Made by a program: the position numbers and the translations under genes. From Stentor coeruleus (Eukaryota; Ciliophora; Heterotrichea; Heterotrichida; Stentoridae): 54,668 bases of DNA. The stretch spans positions 1 through 54,668 of the forward strand of contig MPUH01000433.1 of the NCBI GenBank assembly GCA_001970955.1, given 5' to 3'. This document shows, one piece after another, positions 46,402 through 54,668 of this stretch; the stretch's first letter is position 1; each line of letters begins with the position of its first letter. The notes below the pieces were generated by a model that was given only the letters and a program-made list of their open reading frames with translations, searched no databases and was not told the DNA's origin.

Positions 46402-49248
46402 ATGTGGCAATTAATTTGTGTTTTGCTAGGAATTGCTTCAGGATCGGTTATTGGGATCGATTTAGGCTCTGAGCTTATTAAGGTATTCAACATATAGACT
46501 AGTTTGATTAGGCCTGGGAAAAGATTGCTTATAGTCGAGAATGAACAATCGAAAAGATCGACACCAATGGCTTTAGCTTTTACTGATAAAGGCCGTCAAT
46601 ATGGGTACAATGCTTTGCAGGAGCAAGCAAAGAGACCTGATACAACGGTTTTGTTTGCAAAGAATCTGTTAGGAAAGGTTTATGATAGAGAAGATTATTT
46701 CTTAAGAACATTTCAACCTTTACAATTAGTTGAAAACTTAGAAAGGAATAGCACAATGATAAAAATAGTTGAAGAAAACTATGAAATTGAAGAAATTGCC
46801 GCTATGGTTTTAGAATATGTTAAGGAAATGTCTGAGAAATTCGGTGAAGGTATTGTGAAGGATTGTGTTATAACAATACCAAGCTTTTGGACTAGAGGGC
46901 AAAGGATAGCTTTGATCAGTGCAGCACAAGCGGCTGGATTGAATGTTTTAGCTTTGATGCATGAAAATACTGGAGCGGCTTTTTATTATGCTATAGATAG
47001 ATTGGATAATGAAACTGATCATTATGCTTTGTTTTATAATTTGGGTGCATCACATTTACAAGTGACATTAGCTAAGTATAGTAGTGCAAAGAAAACAGGA
47101 AGTAAGCAGTTGGAAAACGTTGAAATTTTGGCTCATGCTTATGATGATTCACTTGGAGGGAGTCTTTTTGATTCATTATTAGCAAATTATTTAGCTGAAA
47201 AGTTTAAGAGTATACATTCTTATGACTTAACTTCTGTGCCGAAATCAATGGTAAGACTCTTCCAGCAGGCAAATCAAGCGAAAAAAACACTTAGCGCTAA
47301 TAAATCAGTTTTTGTTATAGTCAATAGTTTATACAAAGGTATTGATTTCAAGTACACTTTAACTAGAGAAGAGTTTGAAAATCTTATCCGGCCTTATACT
47401 GATAGGCTTATTAAACCAGTATTTGACGTCTTAGAAAAATCTGCAGTGGAAATAAGCCAAATCAATACTTTAGAAATTATTGGAGGAGTTTCTAGAATAC
47501 CTAAAGTTCAAGAATTATTAAAAGATAAAACTGGTATGGATACAAGCACGCATTTAAATGGAGATGAAAGTATGGCACATGGTGCAGCAATTTATGCAGC
47601 TAATTTTAGCTCTGTTATTCAAGTTAAACCTATGTGGCTATCTGATGTTGTAACAAGAACTTATGTTGCTAGATTTTATTCAGATGATGATGCAGAGTGG
47701 AATAAAGAAGTTGTTTTGTTTAAAGAAGGAGCCAAATTAGGAAATAAGAAAAAAATTACTTTTACTTATAATAGAGATCTTGTTGTGTTTATTGAAGAAG
47801 AATTTGGAGGTAAGAAAACACTTTTATGTTATTATGAAATTAAAGGGATTTCAGAGTTAGAAAAAGAGCAAGTGAGTTTGTTTTTCAGCTTTATTTTGGA
47901 TTATAGCGGAATACCATTTTTGCATACTGCAGATGCTAAGTATGATGTGAAGAAAAAGGTTGAAGATGTCCAGGAAAATGAAGAGGGAAGCAGTAACTTA
48001 GCTGAGGATGGGGCAGAAGGTAATGAGGAGAAAGATAGCAAAAATAATGATGAAGAAGATAAAGAAGGAAACCAAGAAAAAAATGATAATACAGAAAGCA
48101 CTGAAGAGAAGGTTGTGGAGGAAAACGAGAAAGAGGATGAAAACAAGGAGAAAACTGAAAATAATGAAAAAGAAACTAAAGAAAGTGAAGAAAATGTTAA
48201 TGATAACACTGAAGGTACTACTGGAGAAAATGACAAAAATGAAGAAAACACTCAAGAAAAATCTAAAGAAACTAATGAAAGCACAGATACCAAAGAGAAG
48301 GAGAAAGAAAAAGAGAAAAAGAAAAACACATCTAAAACAGTATCACTAAAATTGCATGAAGTTGAAATCGAACAGCCGAAAATGCTAGCAATGGATAAAG
48401 TCTCAGAAATAGTTAAACGCCTCAAAGATCTCAAAGAAGCAGAAATTCAAGCTAAAAAAATAGCTGAAGCCAAAAACAATATCGAATCCTACATTTACGA
48501 AGTCTCAGAAAAAATTGAAGATGAAGACTTTATTAAATTCGCTTCTCAGGCTGAAAGGGATAGTCTATCAGAAAAGACCAGTGAGCTTAGATTATGGATG
48601 GAAAGTGATGAATTTGAGTCATCTTCAGCTTCTGAGATCAACAGTAAAAAAAGAGAATTAGAATCACTTATAGCTGATGCCTTACAAAGAATGAAAGAGT
48701 ACGATTACCGAGAATCTGCTATAGAAAATGCTCTTAAAACACTTGGGCGCCTTCAAGATGATTTGATAAAATTAAATGAAACAAAACCATGGATTCCTTT
48801 AGAAGATACAGCACTTGCATGGGTCAAACTAAATGAAACTGATGAATGGATTCAAACAAAATCTGCAGAGCAAGCTAAGTTAGAAAACTGGGAACCATTA
48901 GTTCTTCGGATTTCTGAACTAGAAAACAAAGTTGCTTCAGCAGAAAAACATATTGAAAAGCTTAAACGCATGCAAAAACCTAAACCTGCAGGGAAAAAAC
49001 CAACACCTGACTTCACAAACTTTGGTGAGGACTTCGACTGGAGCAAATTCAAAAAAGAAAACTTCAAAACTGATGATAAAGAAGTTCCAACTGACTCAGA
49101 AAATAGTTCAACTCAAGATCCAGACTCAGGAAAAAAAGAAGACTTAGAAAAGCCAGATGACTCAGAAGGGAACCCAGAGCTGAAGACTGAAAAGCAAGAA
49201 GACTTAGAATCATCTGAAGGTACAGAAGAAAGCAAAGAAGACCTTTAA
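46402..49248 (+). CDS. ER HSP70-superfamily chaperone, HYOU1/GRP170-like (HSP110 type)
   Basis: Two exons (46402-46482 and 46498-49248) give 943 residues. A signal peptide (MWQLICVLLGIASG) leads directly to the first phosphate loop GIDLGSELIK (18-27). The intron falls just after it. The ATPase domain continues with RSTPMALAFTDKGR, CVITIPSFWTRGQRIALISA, ENTGAAFYYAIDR, SLGGSLFDSLLA and LEIIGGVSRIPKVQELL. A long Glu/Lys/Asn acidic insert then interrupts the substrate-binding region, as in GRP170, and is followed by a helical bundle. Length, signal peptide and insert fit GRP170/HYOU1, a nucleotide-exchange factor for BiP. The protein ends SKEDL rather than a standard KDEL/HDEL-type signal. Roughly 57 nt separate it from the receptor gene downstream. 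Confidence 0.92.
46483..46497 (+). other. 15-nt spliceosomal intron
   Basis: GTATTCAACATATAG. Removal joins GSELIK to TSLIRPGKR in frame, matching the HSP70-family pattern, and removes an in-frame TAG-containing interruption. Confidence 0.93.
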
Positions 49249-49305
49249 CTAATTAGGCTATTCAGATCTATAGTTTTAAATATGTTGATAATTTTATAAT
49301 CTCAA

Positions 49306-50199
49306 ATGGATATGCAAGAAAATAGTATGCATTTATTTCTTGTAGCAACAAGTGCCCTTAGTCTTTTCAGCAGTTGTTTTATGGCATTGATATATATTGG
49401 GTATAAAAGTTTGCGATCATATATTCTATCTTTAGTATTGTTGATGCTATTTGGAAATGCAGTAAAATCTGTAGGGGTTTTCATATCAACAAACAATATT
49501 GCATGTGGACTTCCTGGATATTTGTATACAACTGGGGCTTTGAGCGGTTTAGCATGGAGCGCTATTATATCTTACACAATTTACGAAGCACATGTAATCA
49601 ATGAAAACATTTTTGTATTTAGGAAAACTTATTTGATTATAGGATTTGTGATACCTTTGATTATGGGAGCTTTTCCTTTTATTACTGATAGTTATAATTA
49701 TGGTGAAGGATATTGTTTTATAAATAGCGATCATCCTGAAAAGTGGATCTGGAGAGGTTTTTGTTTATATATGCCTGTTATTATAGTGACTGTGTTTAAT
49801 TACAGGAAGTATAGAAAAGTTATTGAGGCTATTGAATATGATATTGAAATGTTGCCGGATAAGAGTATGATTATGAGTTCACAGAATAAATATGCGAGAA
49901 AACTTCTTTTGTACCCTTTTGTTGTATTTTTATGCTATTTCCCATCTATTATTTGTTTGCCGTTTGAAATAGCTTTTAATGTTCCTGATGCGGTGATTCT
50001 TGTATGCAGGTGCTTAGAATGCTTATTTGGGTTTTTTAATACACTTTTGTATGCATTTACACCTAAAATACTTGATGCTGTTAAAAAGACAATTTTTTGC
50101 CAGAAAAATCAGGATTCAGGGGGTAGTAATAACAATTGCACGGTTGATGAAGACTGGCTTAGAGGAACATTTTTACGTGATTACTCAGAGCTTAATTAA
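49306..50199 (+). CDS. Seven-TM receptor (cAMP-receptor-like GPCR)
   Basis: 297 residues with about seven hydrophobic helices: roughly 8-31, 38-60, 73-95, 107-126, 148-166, 199-222 and 228-252. Features of class E/cAMP-receptor-like GPCRs are present, including a conserved Cys pair (a Cys before TM3 in CGLPGYLYTTG and one in GEGYCFINSDHPEKW), GLAWSAIISYTIYEA in TM3, and FFNTLLYAFTPKILDAVKK at the end of TM7. The short C-tail is Asn/Ser-rich and acidic. No other domain is fused. Expected at the plasma membrane with coupling to G proteins. The ligand is unknown. The start ATG is at 49306. Confidence 0.82.
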   Translation: MDMQENSMHLFLVATSALSLFSSCFMALIYIGYKSLRSYILSLVLLMLFGNAVKSVGVFISTNNIACGLPGYLYTTGALSGLAWSAIISYTIYEAHVINENIFVFRKTYLIIGFVIPLIMGAFPFITDSYNYGEGYCFINSDHPEKWIWRGFCLYMPVIIVTVFNYRKYRKVIEAIEYDIEMLPDKSMIMSSQNKYARKLLLYPFVVFLCYFPSIICLPFEIAFNVPDAVILVCRCLECLFGFFNTLLYAFTPKILDAVKKTIFCQKNQDSGGSNNNCTVDEDWLRGTFLRDYSELN

Positions 50200-50405
50200 T
50201 TATTTTTCTAGAATTGATTTTATTATTAAAATGTTTTGGTAAAGAATCAAATAATTTTTAAGATCGATTTTTTTTCATAACAAAATATCTAAAAAAAATA
50301 TAAGAAGGTTTTAAGTTTTACTGTTATATAATTCTATATACCTTATAATACATGATAAATTGAATTACGTAAAAAACAGGATTTTTTAAAAAACTAAACT
50401 ATTAG

Positions 50406-52754
50406 TTATCCAGCAAAAGTAAACTTTGTCAAATTTCCATAATGATGGCTTTCTAATAAATTACAGTAGAAACTGCTAAATACATTCCCGCTTTCTCCAC
50501 CATTTAAACTCCAATAGTTTTCTTCATTATTTCCTAAATCTGCTATAAATTTCATTTCGGGTCCATAAGCTGATAAGAAACTCTCAGATGCCCAATCAAA
50601 ATGAGTTGAGTGAATTGTAGAGTACATTCCTCCTACATAATGCGTTCTATCAAAAAATTTACTTAAAAATGGAATAGCTGTAAAAGGTATATGACGAAGC
50701 CACTGGGCATGTAATTCTCCCCAAGCTTTTCCTTCTGTAATTTCACAAGCCTCTATAAAAGATTTCGAAACAATCTCTTGACAAGTTTCATTTTTTTCAG
50801 TTTCAGGATTATCACATATTTTTTCAATTGAGGGATATTCTTCAGTAAACATTTTATATAAGTTCAGTTGCATAAGTAAACTTTTAACAAAAGCATGTTG
50901 TCTATCTTCAGATACTTTATTTTTTATAAGATTCCTAGCAATTTGTCTTAACCATACAACATAAATAGCTCCAGCCTTGCTATTTCTCGACATAACAAAA
51001 TCCCATTCTTTAATTGTCTTAACTTGCTGATTATAATCTTTAGAAACATTCAACAATTTAATCAAATTCGGGACACCTTCTCTTGCAAAAATATCTAATT
51101 CATCTTGTTGAAGCTTAATTTGATCAACAGCTGTAAACTTTTCTCCTTTATTAATTTTTTCTTGTATAAGTTCTTCAATCCTTTCTGCTCGTCCTTGACT
51201 AAAGTAATTTCCTATATTATAAAAGTGTTTATAATTCGAATCTGTTGGATAATTATTTGCTGTAACAATAAAACCTTTTTTTGGGTTTATAACATAAGGC
51301 ATTTCTTCATGAGTGACAAATCCTTTCCATGTATTTTTGATTTCCCAGCCAGCAAGAACTAAACTTCCATCAACTTCTCGAATAGGTACTCGTCCTGTTG
51401 CCTGATAATAAATATCACCAGATATAGTAGAAAAAGTCATTGAGATCCTACCAACATCAAAATAATGTATTAAACTACGTAATTCTTCAACAGTTTTAGC
51501 TGATTGGATGTTATAAAAATAATCAGTAATATGGTCTGTTAAATAATGATTAGTAAAACAAAATGATAAATTTTTCTCTTCAACATTAGGGAGAAAAGGA
51601 CTCATTTTTTTCGCACCTATTATAGAGTTTTCTAGTATTGGCCCATGCAAAGTTTCTTTAAATATATATTTCCTAGGCTGTTGTCCTTTAATATATATAA
51701 CTTCTTCAAATTCTTTAAGATTTAAATACTCATCTCCATAAAGATACTTACCATCATGTATTTTTTCCATAAAGATATCAATATCATCACTTTTTAATGA
51801 AGTTCCAATCCATACAGCATAACTACTTCTACCTGCCATAATAAATGGAAATCCAACTGTTGTAAAACCACTTAAATTGTTTCCTGGAAGATATAAATGG
51901 AAAAAATAATGAATCCCTGGAGCTGTTGTAGCTAAATGAGGATCATTTACAATTATAGGTTTACCACTTTTAGTATATTTTCCTGAAATGGCCCATGAGT
52001 TACTACCTGCAGATTGCTGATGAAGTTCAATATCAAAGTCGATATTTTCTGTTAGATATTCTTTTTCAAGATTTGTATAATTACCTCTGAGTTCTTCTGG
52101 AAGTTCATCTTTAGAAATAATAAAAGATTTTGGATTAGAATATTTGTAGGAAGTTGGGAGAATATATTCAAGTTCTTCTCCAAAAATTTGATATAATTGG
52201 TGACGTAGTACATCATTTCCCCATGTCATTCCTAAACTAAGAGCTAAAAAATGATGACTAGCTTGTGAGTCAATAACTCTAAACTCATCAAAAGTACTTC
52301 TGGTTATATAATATTCTATAGGAAGGAGCCATAAAGATTTAGCTCCATCATTTATACCAGCTGCAAAAGCTGTTAAAGATTTCAATGCTTCTGGGGATAA
52401 ATCATTAATATCCCTTTGAGCCATTTGTGGAATTTTGATATTTCTTATAAAAATATCCATTTCAAGGCTACTTTCGCCAAGTATCTCTGAAAGTCTTCCT
52501 GTAGAAGTTCTTCTAATTATATCAATTTGCCATAAACGGTTTTGTGCCATTGCATATCCTACTGCATATGATGCGTCAATTAAATTTTCAGCATAAATAT
52601 GTGGGATACCATCTGAATCTCGTTTTATTTCCACAGAAGAAGAAACAAAAGTGGTTAAAATAACAGACGAAGGAGCTTTTGATTGAATCCCAAAAAATAC
52701 TATTATCGATAAAATAATCGGCAGGATTATCAAATAGCATAAATTGTTGAACAT
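50406..52754 (-). CDS. Penicillin acylase family Ntn-hydrolase (peptidase S45)
   Basis: 782 residues, the normal size of an S45 precursor. An N-terminal hydrophobic signal or anchor (about 5-23) leads to the conserved VEIKRDSDGIPHIYAEN and AVGYAMAQNRLWQIDIIRR of the alpha chain. The autocatalytic nucleophile is expected at Ser251 in SAGSNSWAISG, which becomes the N-terminal residue of the beta chain. It is followed by KPIIVNDPHLATTAPGIHYF and GFTTVGFPFIMAGRSSYAVW. The end (GGESGNVFSSFYCNLLESHH) matches the usual C-terminus. The catalytic residue and processing site look intact, so it is predicted to be an active amidase or acylase. Substrates in this family vary (penicillins, N-acyl homoserine lactones, other amides) and cannot be chosen from sequence. 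The protein is probably exported or in a vesicular compartment. Confidence 0.92.
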   Translation of the reverse strand: MFNNLCYLIILPIILSIIVFFGIQSKAPSSVILTTFVSSSVEIKRDSDGIPHIYAENLIDASYAVGYAMAQNRLWQIDIIRRTSTGRLSEILGESSLEMDIFIRNIKIPQMAQRDINDLSPEALKSLTAFAAGINDGAKSLWLLPIEYYITRSTFDEFRVIDSQASHHFLALSLGMTWGNDVLRHQLYQIFGEELEYILPTSYKYSNPKSFIISKDELPEELRGNYTNLEKEYLTENIDFDIELHQQSAGSNSWAISGKYTKSGKPIIVNDPHLATTAPGIHYFFHLYLPGNNLSGFTTVGFPFIMAGRSSYAVWIGTSLKSDDIDIFMEKIHDGKYLYGDEYLNLKEFEEVIYIKGQQPRKYIFKETLHGPILENSIIGAKKMSPFLPNVEEKNLSFCFTNHYLTDHITDYFYNIQSAKTVEELRSLIHYFDVGRISMTFSTISGDIYYQATGRVPIREVDGSLVLAGWEIKNTWKGFVTHEEMPYVINPKKGFIVTANNYPTDSNYKHFYNIGNYFSQGRAERIEELIQEKINKGEKFTAVDQIKLQQDELDIFAREGVPNLIKLLNVSKDYNQQVKTIKEWDFVMSRNSKAGAIYVVWLRQIARNLIKNKVSEDRQHAFVKSLLMQLNLYKMFTEEYPSIEKICDNPETEKNETCQEIVSKSFIEACEITEGKAWGELHAQWLRHIPFTAIPFLSKFFDRTHYVGGMYSTIHSTHFDWASESFLSAYGPEMKFIADLGNNEENYWSLNGGESGNVFSSFYCNLLESHHYGNLTKFTFAG

Positions 52755-53665
52755 CTTTATAATGGGTTATCTATTTAAGACTTTAAAATTATTTATTAAA
52801 GATTTTGGCATCAACCAGATAATAATGCAAGAAAATGTGGAAGATTATAGTGAAAAAATATACAGAATTCATTTTTAAAAGAAAAAATTTAACAGCGATA
52901 TTGTGAGATAAGAAAAGAAATTTAAATAAAATCATAATTATGTTTTTTTTAGAAGAGAATTCAAAGGTTTTCAAGTTGTGTTAATTTAACTAGAAATAAG
53001 CGCTCAGTGGGAATGGGCAAGATTTATAAGTTTTACTGTGTAATGAAATAAAAAAAATTTACTCAAGAGGAGCTGTGAATTTGAAAAGAATGTGTATTTT
53101 ATATAGAAACAATTGTTATTAAGAAAAATACTGAAGCAAGTAAAAGGCATCTAAGAAATCTAAAAAAATTAGAAATACCTTCAAATAATTTTAAATAATA
53201 AAAAGAAAAAGCTCCAACTTGAGAGAAATAATTGTATGCTAATTATGCTATAGTCTATAATTCTATTTCGTATACAGCTTTAAAAATTTTGGTATAAAAA
53301 ATCAGGAAAAATTTGCTAGTTAAATCCTCCAAAAAAATTTAGGATTTTAACTCGTTAGGATATTTTGGCAATCTTAATAAATAACAAATTCTAAGATCCA
53401 CAATGCAAAACTAAATAAAATATCAAACTTTATCACAGCCTATAATATTTTAAGTTATACTAACATAAGTTACGCTCTAAATACATCCGAAATAACCTAT
53501 AAAATTTATATCACAATGAAACTTTACAATTCTTAAAGCCAATTTCCTCACAAATCCAATCATCTATAAACTAAGCCAATCAATCCATCAAAAATAATTT
53601 TTATACCTAAAATCTAATTCCTCTCTTATAAATGATCTTATCTTCTAAATCTAAACATATAAATT
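52755..53665. other. Intergenic, nothing seen
   Basis: About 910 nt of AT-rich spacer between two divergent genes. No supported frame or repeat. Confidence 0.5.
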
Positions 53666-54341
53666 ATGGAAGTCAAGGCTGAAAGCTCAATTCCTCCAGT
53701 TATCGGGTCACGTGAATCAAGTATTCTTTTTCAACGAATGCCTGAAAAGTTATCTCCAGATGTAATTCCTCAGTGGGAAAGTAATCTTTATTTTAGACTC
53801 TGAGGATGGTCAAAAGTTATTTATTCCCTCAAGTGATGATGAGACAATAATAGCAAAAGCCCAACTATCCCGATTGCTTTGCTGTTATGCTCCATTTGCA
53901 GAAGGAGACTATCGTGTGGACTGGAAAGATAAGACAAGGATTTCAACTTTGATTACAAAAGAGCAAGTTCAAAGTTTTTGTGAAAAAGCCTCAGAATATT
54001 GTAAATATTCAATGCTTAGAGTAATTTTTATTTAGGCTGCAGCAGGTCGTAGACTATTTTATTTTGGACTTGTTTTGATACTTTTTATATGTGGAATTAT
54101 TACTGGACTTGGAATGAAGTTTGATATGCCTTGGATATCTGGATTTGCTGTACTGGTTTTTGTGTTTGGGATTGGATGCTTTTATGAAATTATTAATAGC
54201 AGAGCTAGGAATATTTATGATACACTTAGAGGATTTATTGAAATTAATGATGATTATTCTTGTAAAGGCATTGAAGTTAGACCTGGACCCTATGGTGCGT
54301 ATATTGAATTTGCTATAATTAGGGCTAAAGATTTTAAGTAG
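53666..54341 (+). CDS. Two-TM membrane protein of unknown function, three exons
   Basis: Exons 53666-53780, 53797-54020 and 54036-54341 are joined over introns of 16 and 15 nt. They give 214 residues, and the total coding length is divisible by three. The N-terminal half is soluble (MEVKAESSIPPVIGSRESS, then GQKLFIPSSDDETII and QLSRLLCCYAPFAEGDYRVD). Two closely spaced hydrophobic helices follow (LFYFGLVLILFICGIITGL and WISGFAVLVFVFGIGCFYEI), then a short C-terminal domain (RNIYDTLRGFIEINDDYSCK). This is a helical hairpin in the membrane, with both ends probably cytosolic. No family recognised. Without the introns only the last exon appears as an open frame. Confidence 0.82.
53781..53796 (+). 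other. 16-nt spliceosomal intron
   Basis: GTAATCTTTATTTTAG. Removal changes an early TGA (frame of exon 1) into NSEDGQKLF and keeps the frame open. The 16-nt length is needed for the frame. Confidence 0.85.
54021..54035 (+). other. 15-nt spliceosomal intron
   Basis: GTAATTTTTATTTAG. Removal joins YSMLR to AAAGRRLFYFG and removes the in-frame TAG. Confidence 0.85.
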
Positions 54342-54564
54342 ATTATTTGTTAGAAAGATTTTTTGTTAGGGAGTTTTGTATGATATTCTTTGTTTAGAAT
54401 AGAAAACTGAGTGTATTTTACACTAATCAAAACTAACTACAAATAAAAGCTTCACTATTTTATAAGTTAATCACTATAATAAACTAAAATACCAAAATAT
54501 TTTTTTTCATCATAAACCTTTCTAAATATTTCCAGTTTTTTAAAACTATTATCTCTGTAATTAA

Positions 54565-54668
54565 ATGAAAAAAGCGCTCCAAAACTCAAAAGACCAAAAA
54601 GAGTCAGTATTTAAGAAATTTCAAAGAGCAAAAACAAGATTTAAGAAATTTCAAAGAGCAAAAACAAG
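54565..54668 (+). CDS. 5' end of a Lys-rich protein, truncated by the window edge
   Basis: An ATG at 54565 opens a frame that stays open to the edge of the window (MKKALQNSKDQKESVFKKF and onward). The last 60 bases are two identical 30-bp units, encoding a repeated RFKKFQRAKT-type decapeptide. The repeat could be genuine or, given the other exact duplications here, produced at a contig end. No family can be assigned from 34 residues. Confidence 0.45.
   Translation, partial: MKKALQNSKDQKESVFKKFQRAKTRFKKFQRAKT
54609..54668 (+). repeat. 30-bp tandem repeat at the window edge
   Basis: The units 54609-54638 and 54639-54668 are identical. Length is a multiple of three, so the frame is preserved, unlike the other duplications. 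The array may continue beyond the window. Confidence 0.85.

Noticed and set aside
47901-48434. Several open frames on both strands around the chaperone acidic insert
   Set aside because: The purine-rich Glu/Lys insert lacks stops in other frames. The products are low-complexity (Ser/Phe or Lys/Arg runs).
1-54668. A variant genetic code (TAA/TAG or TGA as sense)
   Set aside because: Well-supported genes end at all three stop codons at family-appropriate lengths, and intact genes have no in-frame stops once tiny introns are removed.
1-54668. tRNA, rRNA or CRISPR elements
   Set aside because: No T-arm consensus with matching acceptor stem, no rRNA signature and no regularly spaced short repeats were found by reading. 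A tRNAscan run could still find something missed.

Overview
The window looks like nuclear (macronuclear-type) DNA of a heterotrich ciliate, most likely Stentor or a close relative. Three observations support this. The DNA is AT-rich. Genes are compact and nearly intron-free, and the five introns I can support are only 15 or 16 nt long (GTA...AG). All three stop codons act as true stops (for example TGA ends the genes at 28791 and 44596, TAG at 17618, TAA at 14695-free genes such as 18965). That argues against ciliates that reassign TAA/TAG or TGA. Gene families also fit a ciliate: calcium-dependent protein kinases, a CNG-type potassium channel, MORN, LRR, kelch and EF-hand proteins. Layout: 1-2,362 holds the tail of one gene and two decayed genes, one clearly a DYRK-type kinase. 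2,363-7,658 carries a tandem pair of CDPKs on the minus strand, with a broken Merlin/ISXO2-like transposase between them. 8,321-15,381 (minus) carries a PX-PH phospholipase D, a LAMTOR3-like protein, a membrane-anchored aspartic-protease homologue that lacks a catalytic Asp, a frameshifted glutaredoxin and an LRR protein. 15,936-22,303 has a MORN protein, a second LRR protein (frameshifted), ribosomal protein uL1, a decayed TPR gene and an ELMO-domain protein. 23,719-28,791 (plus) has a kelch protein, a heat shock factor broken by an assembly join, and a CNG-type channel. 29,246-38,833 has a large kelch/Cys-rich three-pass surface protein, a decayed gene, an alpha-helical protein of unknown role divergent from a SAPS (PP6 regulatory) subunit, a SAM protein and a Myb/SANT protein. 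39,754-54,668 has an EF-hand coiled-coil protein, a strongly expressed-looking orphan, a basic orphan, PP2A scaffold subunit A divergent from an ER HSP110/HYOU1-like chaperone, a 7TM receptor, a penicillin-acylase-family protein, a three-exon two-pass membrane protein and the start of one more gene. Most genes are housekeeping, signalling or surface functions and I see no operon-like pathway. Calcium/lipid/phosphatase signalling is well represented (CDPKs, PLD, CNG channel, GPCR, PP2A-A, SAPS). I found no tRNA, rRNA, CRISPR or intact mobile element. The most instructive points are structural: tiny introns that explain apparent ORF breaks, short perfect direct duplications that break or precede reading frames (one marked by a single n, so at least partly assembly artefacts), very short intergenic spacers, and layered pseudogenes.
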